Translations under genes and position numbers: made by a program
Assembly (NCBI GenBank): GCA_030535605.1
Contig: JAUNRQ010000012.1
Span: forward strand, 1-45,596
Direction: 5' to 3'
Length of the DNA stretch: 45,596 nt
Source: Pseudoxanthomonas suwonensis
GTDB taxonomy: Bacteria > Pseudomonadota > Gammaproteobacteria > Xanthomonadales > Xanthomonadaceae
Notes under the pieces: model-generated
Told to the model about the DNA's origin: nothing
Databases searched by the model: none
Seen by the model: only the letters and a program-made list of their open reading frames with translations
Shown here: positions 15,988 to 27,041 of the stretch, one piece after another
Layout: the number at the start of each line of letters is the position of its first letter
Position numbering within the stretch: the first letter of the stretch is position 1

Positions 15988-16209
15988 TTACTGCGCGAGC
16001 TTGCGCAGCACGTCACGGTCTTCGCGCATGACCTGCTCGGCCACATCCAGCTGCGCGGCAAAGACCGGGTCGTAGCTGACCAGGCGGATGCCGTCCGGCG
16101 TTTCGAGCACGTGCAACTCGTCGCCCTTGTCCACGCGCAGGCGTGCGAGCAGCTCCTTGGGCAGGATGACGCCGGCGGAATTTCCGATGGTGGTGATCTT
16201 GAGCTTCAT
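15988..16209 (-). CDS. AbrB/MazE-type antitoxin of the Doc toxin
   Basis: A 73-residue protein whose N-terminal half is a SpoVT/AbrB swapped-hairpin DNA-binding domain (MKLKITTIGNSAGVILPKELLARLRVDKGDELHV). The acidic C-terminal tail (AEQVMREDRDVLRKLAQ) is the part that would wrap and neutralise the toxin. The ATG at 16209 has GGAG six bases upstream; an in-frame ATG at 16215 would be too close to that site. It is the first gene of a two-gene unit with the Doc toxin. It probably binds the 15-base-arm inverted repeat at 16241-16274 over its own promoter, the usual conditional autoregulation of such modules. Confidence 0.88.
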   Translation of the reverse strand: MKLKITTIGNSAGVILPKELLARLRVDKGDELHVLETPDGIRLVSYDPVFAAQLDVAEQVMREDRDVLRKLAQ

Positions 16210-16235
16210 GGCCATCTCCGGGCAACGAAGGCTGG

Positions 16236-16274
16236 ATTATAACGCACGTTGCAACTCATGTTGCAACGTGCGTT
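16236..16274 (-). promoter_or_regulatory. Promoter and operator of the toxin-antitoxin operon
   Basis: Perfect 15-base arms AACGCACGTTGCAAC (16241-16255) and GTTGCAACGTGCGTT (16260-16274) flank the four bases TCAT. On the minus strand the last arm runs directly into a TATAAT -10 box (16241-16236), so bound antitoxin would block RNA polymerase. The repeat could also end transcription of the S9 peptidase gene from upstream. Confidence 0.8.
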
Positions 16275-16306
16275 AGACCATCCTGTTCCGTGGGTTGGTC
16301 TCGCGT

Positions 16307-18754
16307 TCACTCCGCGGCCGACGCTGCACCCTGCCGCGGCTGCACATGCTGCTGCAGCCAGTCATGGGTTTCGGCCAGCATGTGGTAGATCGACTCGCGG
16401 GCGCGGTAGCCGTGCGATTCGTTCGGCAGCATCACCAGCCGCACCGTGCCGCCCAGACCCGCCACCGCCGCGTACATGCGCTCGGACTGCACCGGGAAGG
16501 TGCCGGAGTTGTTGTCCTGCTCGCCGTGGATCAGCAGGATCGGCGCCTTGATCTTCTCCGCGTGGTTGAACGGCGACATCGCCGAGTAGGTGTCGGCGGC
16601 CTGCCAGAAGTTGCGTTCCTCGGCCTGGAATCCGAACGGCGTCAGGGTGCGGTTGTAGGCGCCGCTGCGGGCGATGCCGGCGCGGAACAGGTCGGTGTGT
16701 GCCAGCAGGTTGGCCGTCATGAACGCGCCATAGCTGTGGCCACCCACGGCAATCCGGTGACGGTCGGCCACGCCACGACGCACGACTTCGTCCACCGCCG
16801 CCTGCGCGCCGGCGGCCAACTGCTTGACGTAGGTGTCATTCGGCTCGGCATCGCCCTCGCCGATGATCGGCATGGTCGGGTTGTCCAGCACCGCCCAGCC
16901 GGTGGCCAGGTACGCCAGCGGGCCCCAGTGGCTGATGGCGTTGAAGCGATACGGCGAGCCGGTGACCTGGCTGGCGTCGTCGGCGCTGCGGAACTCGCGC
17001 GGATAAGCCCACATCAACAGCGGCAGCGGACCGTCGCGCCTGGGGTCGTGACCCGGCGGCAGGTACAGCGTGCCGGTCAGGTCCACGCCATCGGCACGCT
17101 TGTAGCGGATCTGCTCCTTCTGCACGTCGGCCAACTGCGGCGTCGGGTGCGGGAAGCGGGTCAGCGCAGTCAGCTTGCCATCGCCGGCGGTGGCACGCAG
17201 GTGCACGTTCGGCGGCGACTTCGGCGATTCACGCATGGTCAGGATGCGGGCGCCGTCGGCATCCAGCAGCGCCACCGGCATCTCGTACACCGGGGCGGCC
17301 GAATGGAACAGGCGGGTGGTGTCCAGCGAGGCCAGCGACTGGCGGTCGAGGAACGGACGGTCGCCTTCCTCCGAGGCACCGGCACCGATGCGGTAGATGC
17401 TGCCACCGTCGCTGCTGGTCAGCAGTACCGCATTGCCATTGGCATCCGGGACCATCACCGGCATGCCCGGGTCGTTGTAGCGGTCCTGGCTGGAACCTTC
17501 GTGCAGCAGCCGCGCCGCCGCCTGCGGATTGTCGGGCTGGATCAGCCACTGCTTCTGGTGGCGGTCACGCCACCAGAACTCGTTGAGGATCGCCACGTCG
17601 CCGCGACCCCACTGGATGCCGCGATAGCGGCTGCCCAGTCGCGCCAGCACCTGTGGCTCGGCGTTGAACGGAGCCGCCTGCATGTAGACGATGTCGCGCA
17701 CCTCGGCGGCGCGCGCCGGATCACCGCCGTCGGCCGCCTCGGCCCAGACCAGCGCGGCCGGCGCATCGTTACGCCAGGACACGCTGCGCACGCCTTCGGC
17801 AACGGCATCATTGCCGGTCGGCAGGCCTTCGACCGCCGGCAGCGTGGCGACGGTATGCACCAGTTGGCCGCGCAGGTCACGCACCTCGATGACCCGCGGG
17901 AACATCCGGTACGGCACCAGATACGAATATGGCGTGGTGATGCGCTCGCTCAGGAGCATGCGCCCATCCGGCGAAACCGAGAAGCGCGTATAGGTATCGG
18001 CGGCACCCAGCGTCGTGACACGGCCGTCGACACCGACCAACGCCGGCTGGTTGCGCACCAGATGTTCGAAGCGGCGGGCGTCCAGCGGGCTGCCCAGCAG
18101 ATCCTGGAAGGTGCGCAGGCTGCGCACCTGGCCACCGCCGGCGGCCTGCTGGATGTTCGGACCCGCCGGCACGCCATCACTGCTCGGCAACGCCCCGCCA
18201 TCGGTCGGCTGCAGGCTGACCAGCAGGCCGCGGCTGTCCGGCATCCACTGGTAGCCGCGATCGGTGACGGTATTGAGCCCGCGCGTGGTCAGGCGGCGGG
18301 CCTTGCGCTGGCCGACATCCACCAGCCACAACGCGTTGACGCCCTTGGCCGGCTCCACCTGATTGAAGGCGAGGTAACGCTGGTCCGGCGACCACGCGCT
18401 GCTGGCGATCGACAGCGGGCTGGGCAGACCGTCGATGCGCAACTCGCGACCACTGGCGATCTCCAGCAGGCGCAGATCGTCGCCGAACACGAACTGGCTG
18501 GACGAAAACGATTTCGGATGGATGCGCGTGCCACCCAGCTTCAGCTCTTCCTGGGCGACCACGTCGATCCCGGGCAGGCCCGGTTGGGCGATCAGCGCCA
18601 GCAGGTCACGCCCCGGGCTCAGGCTCAGTTCCGGCGCACGCGGCGCATCGGCAATCGCCTTCAGTTCCGGCGGCGGCGTGCGATACGCCGTTTGCGCGTG
18701 GCCGGCAAACGGCGCGAATGCCAGCACGAGGGTGGCGATCAGGGTCAGGCGCAT
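16307..18754 (-). CDS. Secreted S9-family serine peptidase, glutamyl-endopeptidase-like
   Basis: An 815-residue precursor. Residues 1-20 are a Sec signal peptide ([20 protein letters not shown]), so the enzyme is exported. An N-terminal beta-propeller region (about 40-520) is followed by an alpha/beta-hydrolase domain with nucleophile Ser674 in GGHSYGAFM, the acid in [10 protein letters not shown] and the His in ESHGY. The surrounding pattern ([16 protein letters not shown]) resembles the S9 subgroup related to plant chloroplast glutamyl endopeptidase rather than classical prolyl oligopeptidase. I chose the ATG at 18754 because it begins the signal peptide and has GAGG upstream. It probably degrades peptides in the periplasm. 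Xanthomonadaceae commonly encode several such S9 peptidases. Confidence 0.88.
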   Translation of the reverse strand: MRLTLIATLVLAFAPFAGHAQTAYRTPPPELKAIADAPRAPELSLSPGRDLLALIAQPGLPGIDVVAQEELKLGGTRIHPKSFSSSQFVFGDDLRLLEIASGRELRIDGLPSPLSIASSAWSPDQRYLAFNQVEPAKGVNALWLVDVGQRKARRLTTRGLNTVTDRGYQWMPDSRGLLVSLQPTDGGALPSSDGVPAGPNIQQAAGGGQVRSLRTFQDLLGSPLDARRFEHLVRNQPALVGVDGRVTTLGAADTYTRFSVSPDGRMLLSERITTPYSYLVPYRMFPRVIEVRDLRGQLVHTVATLPAVEGLPTGNDAVAEGVRSVSWRNDAPAALVWAEAADGGDPARAAEVRDIVYMQAAPFNAEPQVLARLGSRYRGIQWGRGDVAILNEFWWRDRHQKQWLIQPDNPQAAARLLHEGSSQDRYNDPGMPVMVPDANGNAVLLTSSDGGSIYRIGAGASEEGDRPFLDRQSLASLDTTRLFHSAAPVYEMPVALLDADGARILTMRESPKSPPNVHLRATAGDGKLTALTRFPHPTPQLADVQKEQIRYKRADGVDLTGTLYLPPGHDPRRDGPLPLLMWAYPREFRSADDASQVTGSPYRFNAISHWGPLAYLATGWAVLDNPTMPIIGEGDAEPNDTYVKQLAAGAQAAVDEVVRRGVADRHRIAVGGHSYGAFMTANLLAHTDLFRAGIARSGAYNRTLTPFGFQAEERNFWQAADTYSAMSPFNHAEKIKAPILLIHGEQDNNSGTFPVQSERMYAAVAGLGGTVRLVMLPNESHGYRARESIYHMLAETHDWLQQHVQPRQGAASAAE

Positions 18755-18889
18755 CGTCCGGGTGTCCTCGGTATTCGTCGATTCCAGACTGCCATGCACC
18801 GGCCGCGAATGCGGGGGCCACAAGTCATGGCACGGCGGCTGCCCGCGGGTGGGCGAAGCAATGGCATCGTCCGGGCACGCGATTCATCC

Positions 18890-18914
18890 TTTCATCCGCA
18901 TCCCGCGATATCAT
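18890..18914 (+). promoter_or_regulatory. ahcY promoter with the TTTCATCCGCAT motif
   Basis: TATCAT (18909-18914) is the likely -10 box, placing the transcript start just before the SAH riboswitch. The 12-mer TTTCATCCGCAT (18890-18901) lies in the -35/-10 spacer and is preceded by a second TTCATCC (18884-18889 region). The same 12-mer is found at metK. Confidence 0.5.
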
Positions 18915-18920
18915 GGGTGG

Positions 18921-18990
18921 CTGCCGAGGGGCGCTGCGACGGGGTGGAGACCACCCGGCCAGGCTCGGCGAATTCCCGCAACGGCGCCCG
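18921..18990 (+). promoter_or_regulatory. S-adenosylhomocysteine (SAH) riboswitch
   Basis: The sequence matches the SAH riboswitch consensus (Rfam SAH_riboswitch) closely. P1 is GCCGAG (18923-18928) with CTCGGC (18964-18969). The conserved GGGGCGCTGCGAC block follows P1. A variable hairpin GGGTGG-aga-CCACCC lies at 18942-18956, then GCCAGGCTCGGC. The pseudoknot strand GCGCCC (18984-18989, inside AACGGCGCCC) pairs with GGGCGC (18929-18934). SAH riboswitches are known to turn on ahcY genes when SAH builds up. Here it ends 60 bases before the ahcY start, which allows control of either transcription or ribosome access. Confidence 0.95.
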
Positions 18991-19050
18991 GTTTGCATTC
19001 ACCACCGCCCTGTCCCCTCCGGGCAGGCGCGCCGAAACCGGAGCTTTGCC

Positions 19051-20499
<1,449 letters not shown>

Positions 20500-20524
20500 T
20501 CGGCGCAACGTCACTGGACACGCA

Positions 20525-20554
20525 AAACGGGCACCGCGAGGTGCCCGTTTGCGT
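20525..20554 (+). terminator. Intrinsic terminator of ahcY
   Basis: AAACGGGCACC (20525-20535), the four-base loop GCGA, then GGTGCCCGTTT (20540-20550): perfect 11-base arms ending in T residues. The remaining 145 bases to the convergent selD gene hold nothing I recognise. Confidence 0.85.
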
Positions 20555-20698
20555 TGCCGACGGCCGCAACACGCCTTGGCTGGAACGAGGCATCACGCCG
20601 GATGACGCGCGTTCCGGCTGGTAGCGACGCCTCGATCAGACTGACAACACCGCCGAGGGCATTCTCCACGCAACAATGTCGCGAGCGGGCCGGGCAAC

Positions 20699-21763
20699 TC
20701 AGACCACGACGACACCGACGTCACCATCGACGGCCTGCACCGATCCGACCACCGCCGCCTCTGCGAAGCCCTGCCCGTGGAAACACGCCAGCACCTCGTC
20801 GACCGCATCCGCGGCACAGGCGACCAGCAACCCGCCGCTGGTCTGCGGGTCGGTGAGCAGCGGCTGCCAATACCTGGCAACGGCAGGTTCCATCCGCACC
20901 TGATCCCCGTACGACTCCCAGTTGCGGCCGGAAGCGCCGGTCACGCAGCCACTGTCGAGCAGCGCCCGGACCTGCGGCAGCAGCGGCAGCGCACCGGTGT
21001 CGATGCGGGCGTCGACAGTGCTGGCGCGGCACATTTCCAGCAGGTGACCGAGCAGGCCGAAGCCGGTCACATCGGTCATGGTGTGCACGCCGTCCAGTGC
21101 CGCCAGTTCGATGCCGACCTTGTTCAGGCGCGTGGTCGCGGCAATGAATTCGCCATGGCCGGCGGCATCCAGCAGACCTTTCTTGATGGCCGAGGCATAC
21201 ACGCCGACGCCCAACGGCTTGCCAAGCACCAGCACGTCGCCCGCGCGCGCGCCGGCATTGCGCTTGAGGCGCGCCGGGTCGACCACGCCGATCGCCGCCA
21301 GCCCGTAGATGGGTTCCACCGAGTCGATGCTGTGGCCGCCGGCAACCGGCACGCCGGCCTCGGCGCAGATCGCTTCGCCGCCGCGCAGGATCTCGCGGAT
21401 GCTCTCCGGCGGCAGCACGTTGACCGGCATGCCGACGATCGCCAGCGCGAACAGCGGCGTGGCGCCCATGGCGTACAGGTCGGACAGGGCATTGGTGGCG
21501 GCGATGCGACCGAAGTCGAACGGATCATCGACGATCGGCATGAAGAAATCGGTCGTGGCGACCACTGCCTGACGGTCATTGAGCCGGTAGACGGCGGCGT
21601 CGTCACTGGCTTCGCGACCGACCAGCAGGTCCGCCGGCAGCGGCAGCGCCGGTGCACCGCGGAGCAGTTCCGACAGCACGCCCGGCGCGATCTTGCAACC
21701 GCAACCGCCGCCGTGCGCAAGGCTGGTGAGGCGGACGGGATCGTTGCGGTCAGGCTCGCGCAT
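20699..21763 (-). CDS. selD: Selenide, water dikinase (selenophosphate synthetase)
   Basis: SelD makes selenophosphate, the selenium donor for tRNA-Sec, from selenide and ATP. The 354-residue product has the active-site loop HGGGCGCKIAP with Cys21 at the position that is Cys or selenocysteine in the family, and the essential Lys24. The ATP-binding LTDPQTSGGLLVA block is near the C-terminus. It therefore does not itself need selenocysteine. I chose the ATG at 21763, with GGAG eight bases upstream. It is the last gene of the formate dehydrogenase/selenocysteine cluster, 29 bases after the tRNA-Sec gene, and is probably reached by readthrough from selAB. Confidence 0.96.
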   Translation of the reverse strand: MREPDRNDPVRLTSLAHGGGCGCKIAPGVLSELLRGAPALPLPADLLVGREASDDAAVYRLNDRQAVVATTDFFMPIVDDPFDFGRIAATNALSDLYAMGATPLFALAIVGMPVNVLPPESIREILRGGEAICAEAGVPVAGGHSIDSVEPIYGLAAIGVVDPARLKRNAGARAGDVLVLGKPLGVGVYASAIKKGLLDAAGHGEFIAATTRLNKVGIELAALDGVHTMTDVTGFGLLGHLLEMCRASTVDARIDTGALPLLPQVRALLDSGCVTGASGRNWESYGDQVRMEPAVARYWQPLLTDPQTSGGLLVACAADAVDEVLACFHGQGFAEAAVVGSVQAVDGDVGVVVV

Positions 21764-21792
21764 GCCGGGTCTCCGGAGACAGGTGGCGGATG

Positions 21793-21888
21793 TGGCGGAA
21801 GGCAACAGGAGTCGAACCTGCCAGGGAGCGGTCGACGCCCCCTACCGGGTTTGAAGCCCGGCCGCATGCCCGGATGCGTCTGCCTTCC
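21793..21888 (-). tRNA. selC: tRNA-Sec (UCA anticodon)
   Basis: On the minus strand the RNA begins GGAAGGCAG and ends TGCCTTCC-G-CCA, an 8-base-pair acceptor stem. It has the oversized variable arm of selenocysteine tRNAs and the anticodon loop CTTCAAA with anticodon UCA, flanked by GGG/CCC stems. CCA is encoded. At 96 bases it is longer than any normal tRNA, as expected. It lies between selB and selD in the same orientation, so it is probably cut out of the polycistronic transcript. It is charged with serine, converted to Sec-tRNA by SelA with selenophosphate from SelD, and delivered by SelB. Confidence 0.97.
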
Positions 21889-21921
21889 ATTGTGCGGCGG
21901 GGCGGCACGGCACCAAGGCCA

Positions 21922-23862
21922 TCACCCGGCTGCTTGCGTCGCCGGGAGGGTGTCCCAGCGCATTTCCTGGCGCGGTTTGTGGCCGGCGCCCACGCGACGA
22001 GTGTAGCCAACGCGATCGAAGAACTCCAAGATCTGGATGCTGCGTTTGCGGCCGATGCCAATGGCATCACGGAACGGTGCCGCCTCGGCGCTGCCGTGCT
22101 CGTCCGCAAGCGCGGCGACGACGGCCGCCAGTTCGGCGATGCGTTGCGGGTGGTAGAACAGGTCAGGGACCACTTGGTACACCCGCCCCTGGGCAGCGGC
22201 CTTGCACAGCAGCTTGCGCACCTGATCCTCGTCCAGGGTCATCTGCGTCGCCAGGGTTCGCACCCACGGCGGATCGAAGCCGCCGGCCAGCAACTCGGCC
22301 ATGAGCGCCTGCAGGCGTGCCAGTTCGGCATCGGACAGACGCGGATCATGGCCGGGCAGGTGCCACCACGGACCCTTGCGCGCGGCGCGGCCGTCGGCGC
22401 GCATCGCCTCCAGCCGTGCGCGCCACACGCCGGCGTCGAGATTCGGGACGATGATCCGCATCAGACGCGGAGCGTCCACGCCCGGCTCGTCGGGACGGCG
22501 TTCGTGCCACTGCGCGAGGCCGGCCTCGGCGCGCTCGGCCAGCGCCTGCCAATGGCCGGAGTCGATCACGTGCGCGCCATCGCCGTCACCGACGCGCACG
22601 ACGTCAGCCGGCAAGGCCAGCATCGCTTCCGGCAGCCGGCAGCGACGCGCCAGGGTCGCCAGCGGAAGACCCAGCGGCGCCTGCTGCAACAACGGCGCGA
22701 TGCCGCCGCCGTCAAGCATGGCTTCCAGCGCGCGCAGCCAGGCCTGGCGCGCGGCACTGCGCCGCCGCCGTTGAGGCGCTTCCGGGTCCAGCAACACGCC
22801 GCCACCGATGGTGCGCGTGGCCGACGCGTCGCGCAGGATGAAGCGGTCGCCGGTCATCGCACACACCGGCGCATCGAACACCAGTTGCACCAGCACGCCG
22901 CGCCTGGGGTCGGCGTCTTCCAGCAGCAGGACGCGGGCCAGGCGGTGACTGCTGCCCCAGTGCACATGCAGCTCAGCGCCGTCGCGCAGGATCGTGCCGT
23001 GGTCAAGCAGGCGCAGCCGTGCGTCGATGCGCGGGCCCGGCTCGAAGGCGCGCGGATCGGCCACCCAGTCACCGCGGCTGATGGGCTCGCGCGCGAGGCC
23101 GGCGAGGTTGAGCGCAGCACGCTGTCCGGCCACGGCCACCTGCACCGGACGGTTTTGTGCATGCAGGCCACGGACCCGCACGGGAATGCCCAGCGGCATC
23201 AGCCGCGCCTCACTGCCTGCTTCGACCCGGCCACCGGCCACCGGCCCGGCGACCATGGTGCCGTGCCCCGGCAGCGAAAAGATCCGGTCGACCGGCATGC
23301 GGAACAGCTCATCGGCTGCCGGCGTGGCGGTGCCCTGCTCCGCGGCAGCGGCAAAGAGATGGTCACGCAATGCCGCGACACCGCCATCGTCGGCCGCGAG
23401 GGCGTTGCAGGCGAACATCGGCGCTTCCGCCAGCGGCGTGTCGCCGAGCAAGGCGGCAAGGTCATCGCGCACTTGCTCCAGCCGCGCGGCATCGACGCGA
23501 TCGACCTTGGTGATGGCCACTGCACCGCGGCGAACGCCGGTCAGTTCGAGGATGGCCAGGTGTTCGCGGGTCTGCGGCATCACCCCGTCATCGGCCGCGA
23601 CCACCAGCAACGCGAAGTCGATGCCGGTGGCACCGGCCACCATGGTGTGGACGAACCGTTCGTGACCGGGGACGTCGACGAAGCCGAGCACGCGCGCCGC
23701 ATCAGTGGCGTCGTTGCCCGGCAGGGGAACATAGGCGTAGCCCAGTTCGATCGAGATGCCGCGACTCTTCTCTTCCTTGAGTCGATCGGTGTCCACGCCG
23801 GTGAGCGCCCGCACCAGCGAGGTTTTCCCGTGGTCGACATGCCCGGCGGTGCCGACGATCAT
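21922..23862 (-). CDS. selB: Selenocysteine-specific elongation factor SelB
   Basis: SelB brings Sec-tRNA to the ribosome at UGA codons marked by a SECIS hairpin. The 646-residue protein begins with the GTPase domain: [13 protein letters not shown] (P-loop, about 4-16), [10 protein letters not shown] (switch), DVPGHERFV (G3), and ITKVD for the G4 motif. Domains 2 and 3 resemble EF-Tu. The last 270 or so residues are the winged-helix repeats that read the SECIS RNA, ending in [29 protein letters not shown]. The ATG overlaps the selA stop (ATGA), so the two are coupled. Its RNA target is present in this window, in fdnG. Confidence 0.97.
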   Translation of the reverse strand: MIVGTAGHVDHGKTSLVRALTGVDTDRLKEEKSRGISIELGYAYVPLPGNDATDAARVLGFVDVPGHERFVHTMVAGATGIDFALLVVAADDGVMPQTREHLAILELTGVRRGAVAITKVDRVDAARLEQVRDDLAALLGDTPLAEAPMFACNALAADDGGVAALRDHLFAAAAEQGTATPAADELFRMPVDRIFSLPGHGTMVAGPVAGGRVEAGSEARLMPLGIPVRVRGLHAQNRPVQVAVAGQRAALNLAGLAREPISRGDWVADPRAFEPGPRIDARLRLLDHGTILRDGAELHVHWGSSHRLARVLLLEDADPRRGVLVQLVFDAPVCAMTGDRFILRDASATRTIGGGVLLDPEAPQRRRRSAARQAWLRALEAMLDGGGIAPLLQQAPLGLPLATLARRCRLPEAMLALPADVVRVGDGDGAHVIDSGHWQALAERAEAGLAQWHERRPDEPGVDAPRLMRIIVPNLDAGVWRARLEAMRADGRAARKGPWWHLPGHDPRLSDAELARLQALMAELLAGGFDPPWVRTLATQMTLDEDQVRKLLCKAAAQGRVYQVVPDLFYHPQRIAELAAVVAALADEHGSAEAAPFRDAIGIGRKRSIQILEFFDRVGYTRRVGAGHKPRQEMRWDTLPATQAAG

Positions 23863-25283
23863 CCCGCCAGTCCGTCCAGCTGCATGATGAATTCGGCCTC
23901 ATCCTCGACCGGCAGCGCGCGCGTATCCAACCACAACGCCCCGTCGGTGATGCTGCCGAGCACCGGTCGCGGCAGTTCGCGAAGCTGTGCGGCCAGGCGG
24001 TCCAGTCCGCCGCGCCCCGTCGCCGGTCGGATCCGCAGGCCGGCGCTGGGAAGGTCGGCCTGTGGCTGCGCGCCACTGCCGACCTGGGCACGGGTCGCCT
24101 GCACGTCGACCACGAAGCCCTCGCCAAGTGCGTGCCGCAAGGGGCCGACGAGTCGCTGCGCCTGCTGCTGCACATCCTGCAATGGCCGGGTCAGCAGGCG
24201 CAGGGTCGGCAGGCGGGAGGCGAGCAATTCCGGCTCCCGGTACAACTCGAGGACCGCTTCCAACGCCGCCAGGCCGAGTTTGTCCATTCGCAGCGCGCGT
24301 TTCAGGGGGTTGCGGTCGATGCCGGCAATCAGATCTGCACGACCGGCGATGATGCCGGCCTGCGGGCCTCCCAGCAGCTTGTCGCCGCTGAAGCAGACCA
24401 GGTCGGCGCCTTCGGCCAGCACTTCACGCACGGTCGGCTCGTGCGGCAGGCCCCAGTCACGCAAGTCCACCAGCGTGCCACTGCCCAGGTCGACCACCAG
24501 CGGCAGCGCATGTTCGCCGGCGATGCGGGCCAGTTCCGGTGTCTCGACCCGGGCGGTGAAGCCGGTGATGGCGTAGTTGCTGGTGTGCACCTGCATCAGC
24601 AGAGCGGTGCGCGGGCCGATGGCCTCGCGGTAGTCCTGCGGATGCGTGCGATTGGTGGTGCCGACCTCGACCAGTCGGGTGCCGGCACTGCGCATGACGT
24701 CGGGAATGCGGAAGCTGCCACCGATCTCGACCAACTCGCCGCGCGACAGCACCACTTCCCGCCGCCGCGCCAGCGTGTTCAACAACAGCAGCACGGCGGC
24801 GGCGTTGTTGTTGACGACCGTCGCTGCCTCGGCACCGGTCAACTCACGCAGCAGGCCGGCGATGCGGCCATCGCGCCGGCCGCGCCGGCCACGCTGCAGG
24901 TCGTATTCCAGGTCCACCGGCGTGGCCATGACGCGATTGACCGCTTCCACGGCTGCGTCCGGCAGCAGCGCGCGACCGAGGTTGGTATGCACCAGCGTGC
25001 CCGTCAGGTTGAACACCGCGCGCAGGCCGCGACCGGCGTCCTCGGCGATGCTCCGGTTGAGCTGGCGCGCCAGCGCCTCGCCTTGCAGTGAAGCGGCCAG
25101 CGCTTCCGGACTCAGGGCCGAGGCGGTCACCTGCTGGCGCAGTCCGGCCAACTGCGCGCGCAGCAGCGTGGTGATGCGGGTGTGACCGTGGGTGTCGATC
25201 AGCGGTCGCAACGCCGGCTCGCGCAGCAGACGATCGAGCGAAGGCAATGCCGCTGCCTGCGCAGGCGTGTCGGCAGCGGCCAT
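23859..25283 (-). CDS. selA: L-seryl-tRNA(Sec) selenium transferase
   Basis: SelA converts Ser-tRNA-Sec to Sec-tRNA-Sec with selenophosphate, using pyridoxal phosphate. The 474-residue product carries the cofactor Lys302 in [14 protein letters not shown], and the family blocks [29 protein letters not shown] and [11 protein letters not shown]. The ATG at 25283 has GGAG seven bases upstream, and the upstream fdhE stop lies two bases before it. The selB start overlaps its end. The tight packing fdhE-selA-selB argues for one transcript and stoichiometric synthesis of these factors. Confidence 0.97.
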   Translation of the reverse strand: MAAADTPAQAAALPSLDRLLREPALRPLIDTHGHTRITTLLRAQLAGLRQQVTASALSPEALAASLQGEALARQLNRSIAEDAGRGLRAVFNLTGTLVHTNLGRALLPDAAVEAVNRVMATPVDLEYDLQRGRRGRRDGRIAGLLRELTGAEAATVVNNNAAAVLLLLNTLARRREVVLSRGELVEIGGSFRIPDVMRSAGTRLVEVGTTNRTHPQDYREAIGPRTALLMQVHTSNYAITGFTARVETPELARIAGEHALPLVVDLGSGTLVDLRDWGLPHEPTVREVLAEGADLVCFSGDKLLGGPQAGIIAGRADLIAGIDRNPLKRALRMDKLGLAALEAVLELYREPELLASRLPTLRLLTRPLQDVQQQAQRLVGPLRHALGEGFVVDVQATRAQVGSGAQPQADLPSAGLRIRPATGRGGLDRLAAQLRELPRPVLGSITDGALWLDTRALPVEDEAEFIMQLDGLAG

Positions 25284-25285
25284 GC

Positions 25286-26266
25286 TCAGTCTCCGGCGAG
25301 CTGCCACAACAGCGGATTCTGGCTGGCGCGGGCGTAGCCCAGCTCACCCAGCAGCAGATCCAGCGCCAGCGAAGCGAGGTCATCGGCCACCGGCTCCACG
25401 CCATGGTCCTTTTCCTCGTAGAGGATCTTGCGATAGCCGTGGCAGGCCTCGCAGGTCTCGGCGCGCACGCCGGCTTCGCGTGCCGCGCTGTTGTCTTCGC
25501 TCTCGGCGTCGGTCAGGGTCTGGTAGGCGATGTCCTTGCCCATCGCACCGCAACGGCTGCACTGCACGCGGACGAAGTGCCACTGGCAGCTGCACAATGC
25601 ACACGCCAGATAGCGATGGCCGGCATGGGGCGCCCGTGCATGCACCTGGCTGGCGACCGGGGCGCTGCCGCAGGCCGGACACAAGCCCGGCGCGTCGGCC
25701 ATCGGGTGGAGCGCGTGGATGCGTTCATCGCCGGCCAGCGCGGTCCAGTAGACCTGCAGCGCGGCCATCACGAACGGCGCGCTGGCGGCATTCCGCGGTT
25801 CGGCACCGGCGCTGTCCAGCAGCGCATCGGCCTGCGCCTCGAGTTCGACGTCTTCGGTGCCGACCAGTTCGCCGACAATGGCGGCGACCGGTTCCGGAAA
25901 TCCCGTCGCATCGCCCAACTTGCGACACAGCGTGCGCAGGATCTCGCGCCAGATCGGATCACGCTGCAGGTCACCGGCCAGCAATGGCGGCATGCCGGCC
26001 TCGGCCGCGGCGGCCGGCCGCTGGCCGAACGCCTGCTCGCGCAGATCGGCCAGCACTGCGGGCGACAATCCGTCCAGCGCCTGCTGCTGCGCCTCGCACA
26101 GCCGCGCCATCAGCTGCAGGTACCCTTCGATCGCATGGCCGGGTGCCAGCGCCTGGAGGCGTCGGGCGCGGATGCCGAAGACCTGCGCGGCCGGCGGGAT
26201 CAGTCGCGGGATCTCGCGCCGTTCGAGGGTTTCGATCTGTCCGGATTCCAGGATGCGCTGGGCCAT
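25286..26266 (-). CDS. fdhE: Formate dehydrogenase accessory protein FdhE
   Basis: A cytoplasmic maturation factor needed for activity of respiratory formate dehydrogenases; it binds the catalytic subunit and an iron cofactor. The 326-residue product has the four Cys pairs of the rubredoxin-like core: [24 protein letters not shown] and CEACHGYR (all in the C-terminal 150 residues). The N-terminal part is helical ([21 protein letters not shown] onward). I chose the ATG at 26266 for its fit to the family N-terminus. No clear ribosome binding site precedes it, so this start is less certain. It lies 73 bases after fdnI and two bases before selA. Confidence 0.93.
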   Translation of the reverse strand: MAQRILESGQIETLERREIPRLIPPAAQVFGIRARRLQALAPGHAIEGYLQLMARLCEAQQQALDGLSPAVLADLREQAFGQRPAAAAEAGMPPLLAGDLQRDPIWREILRTLCRKLGDATGFPEPVAAIVGELVGTEDVELEAQADALLDSAGAEPRNAASAPFVMAALQVYWTALAGDERIHALHPMADAPGLCPACGSAPVASQVHARAPHAGHRYLACALCSCQWHFVRVQCSRCGAMGKDIAYQTLTDAESEDNSAAREAGVRAETCEACHGYRKILYEEKDHGVEPVADDLASLALDLLLGELGYARASQNPLLWQLAGD

Positions 26267-26339
26267 GGGATTGTTTCGCGACAAGCAATCCCTATCGTCA
26301 CCGCTGGCTGGCGCCAAGTCCAGCGGACGGTGGCGGCGT

Positions 26340-27041
26340 TCAGTCCGGGTCGCGGCGGCCGCTGACGACGTCGCGGAACCACAGGCGGTGGTGGCGCCAG
26401 GCCCAGCCGTAGCTGACCTTGCCCTCGGTCATCGCCCCGAACGCGCCCTTGATCCAGAACGCGGCGTAGATGTGGACGATGATCCCGCACACCAGCACCA
26501 GCGCGAACACCGCGTGCACCACCGTGGACAGCCGCAGCATGCCGATCGGGAACAGGTGGCTGAAGTACGCCCGCCACATCACCACGCCGGTGAGCAGCAG
26601 CAACGCCAGGCAGACCACGATCACCCAGAACAGGACCTTCTGCCCGGCATTGAAGCGCCCCGCCGGCGGCAAGCCCTCGTCGTCGTTGTCGATGACTTGC
26701 CTGGTGTTGCGCAGCCAGATGCGATCGTTTGCGGTGAGGACGTTGTCGCGCCACATGCGCATGGCCAGCAGCACGAACGCCAGCACCATGACCACGCCGA
26801 GGAACGGATGCAGGATGCGCGTCCAGGTGCCACCGCCGAACAGCGATGACAGGCCGAACAACGAGGGGTGGAACAGGCTCAGGCCGGACAACGCCGCGGC
26901 CAGGAAGCTCAGCGCGGTGATCCAGTGGTTGATGCGCGTGGCTGGACGGTAGCGCTCGATGGTGTTGGGTTCCAGCGCATGGACATCGGCCGCGGCCGGC
27001 GGCTGGCGGCGATCGTGCACGGGACGTGATGACTCGGTCAT
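26340..27041 (-). CDS. fdnI: Formate dehydrogenase cytochrome b subunit (gamma)
   Basis: A 233-residue membrane subunit that takes electrons from FdnH through two b hemes and passes them to quinone. Four hydrophobic segments are visible, near residues 38-60, 78-97, 135-160 and 175-200. Candidate heme-ligand His residues are in [25 protein letters not shown] and [14 protein letters not shown]. The start codon at 27041 overlaps the fdnH stop by four bases (ATGA). The domain pattern is that of the FdnI/FdoI family. Together with FdnG and FdnH it forms a membrane-bound, periplasm-facing formate:quinone oxidoreductase. Confidence 0.95.
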   Translation of the reverse strand: MTESSRPVHDRRQPPAAADVHALEPNTIERYRPATRINHWITALSFLAAALSGLSLFHPSLFGLSSLFGGGTWTRILHPFLGVVMVLAFVLLAMRMWRDNVLTANDRIWLRNTRQVIDNDDEGLPPAGRFNAGQKVLFWVIVVCLALLLLTGVVMWRAYFSHLFPIGMLRLSTVVHAVFALVLVCGIIVHIYAAFWIKGAFGAMTEGKVSYGWAWRHHRLWFRDVVSGRRDPD

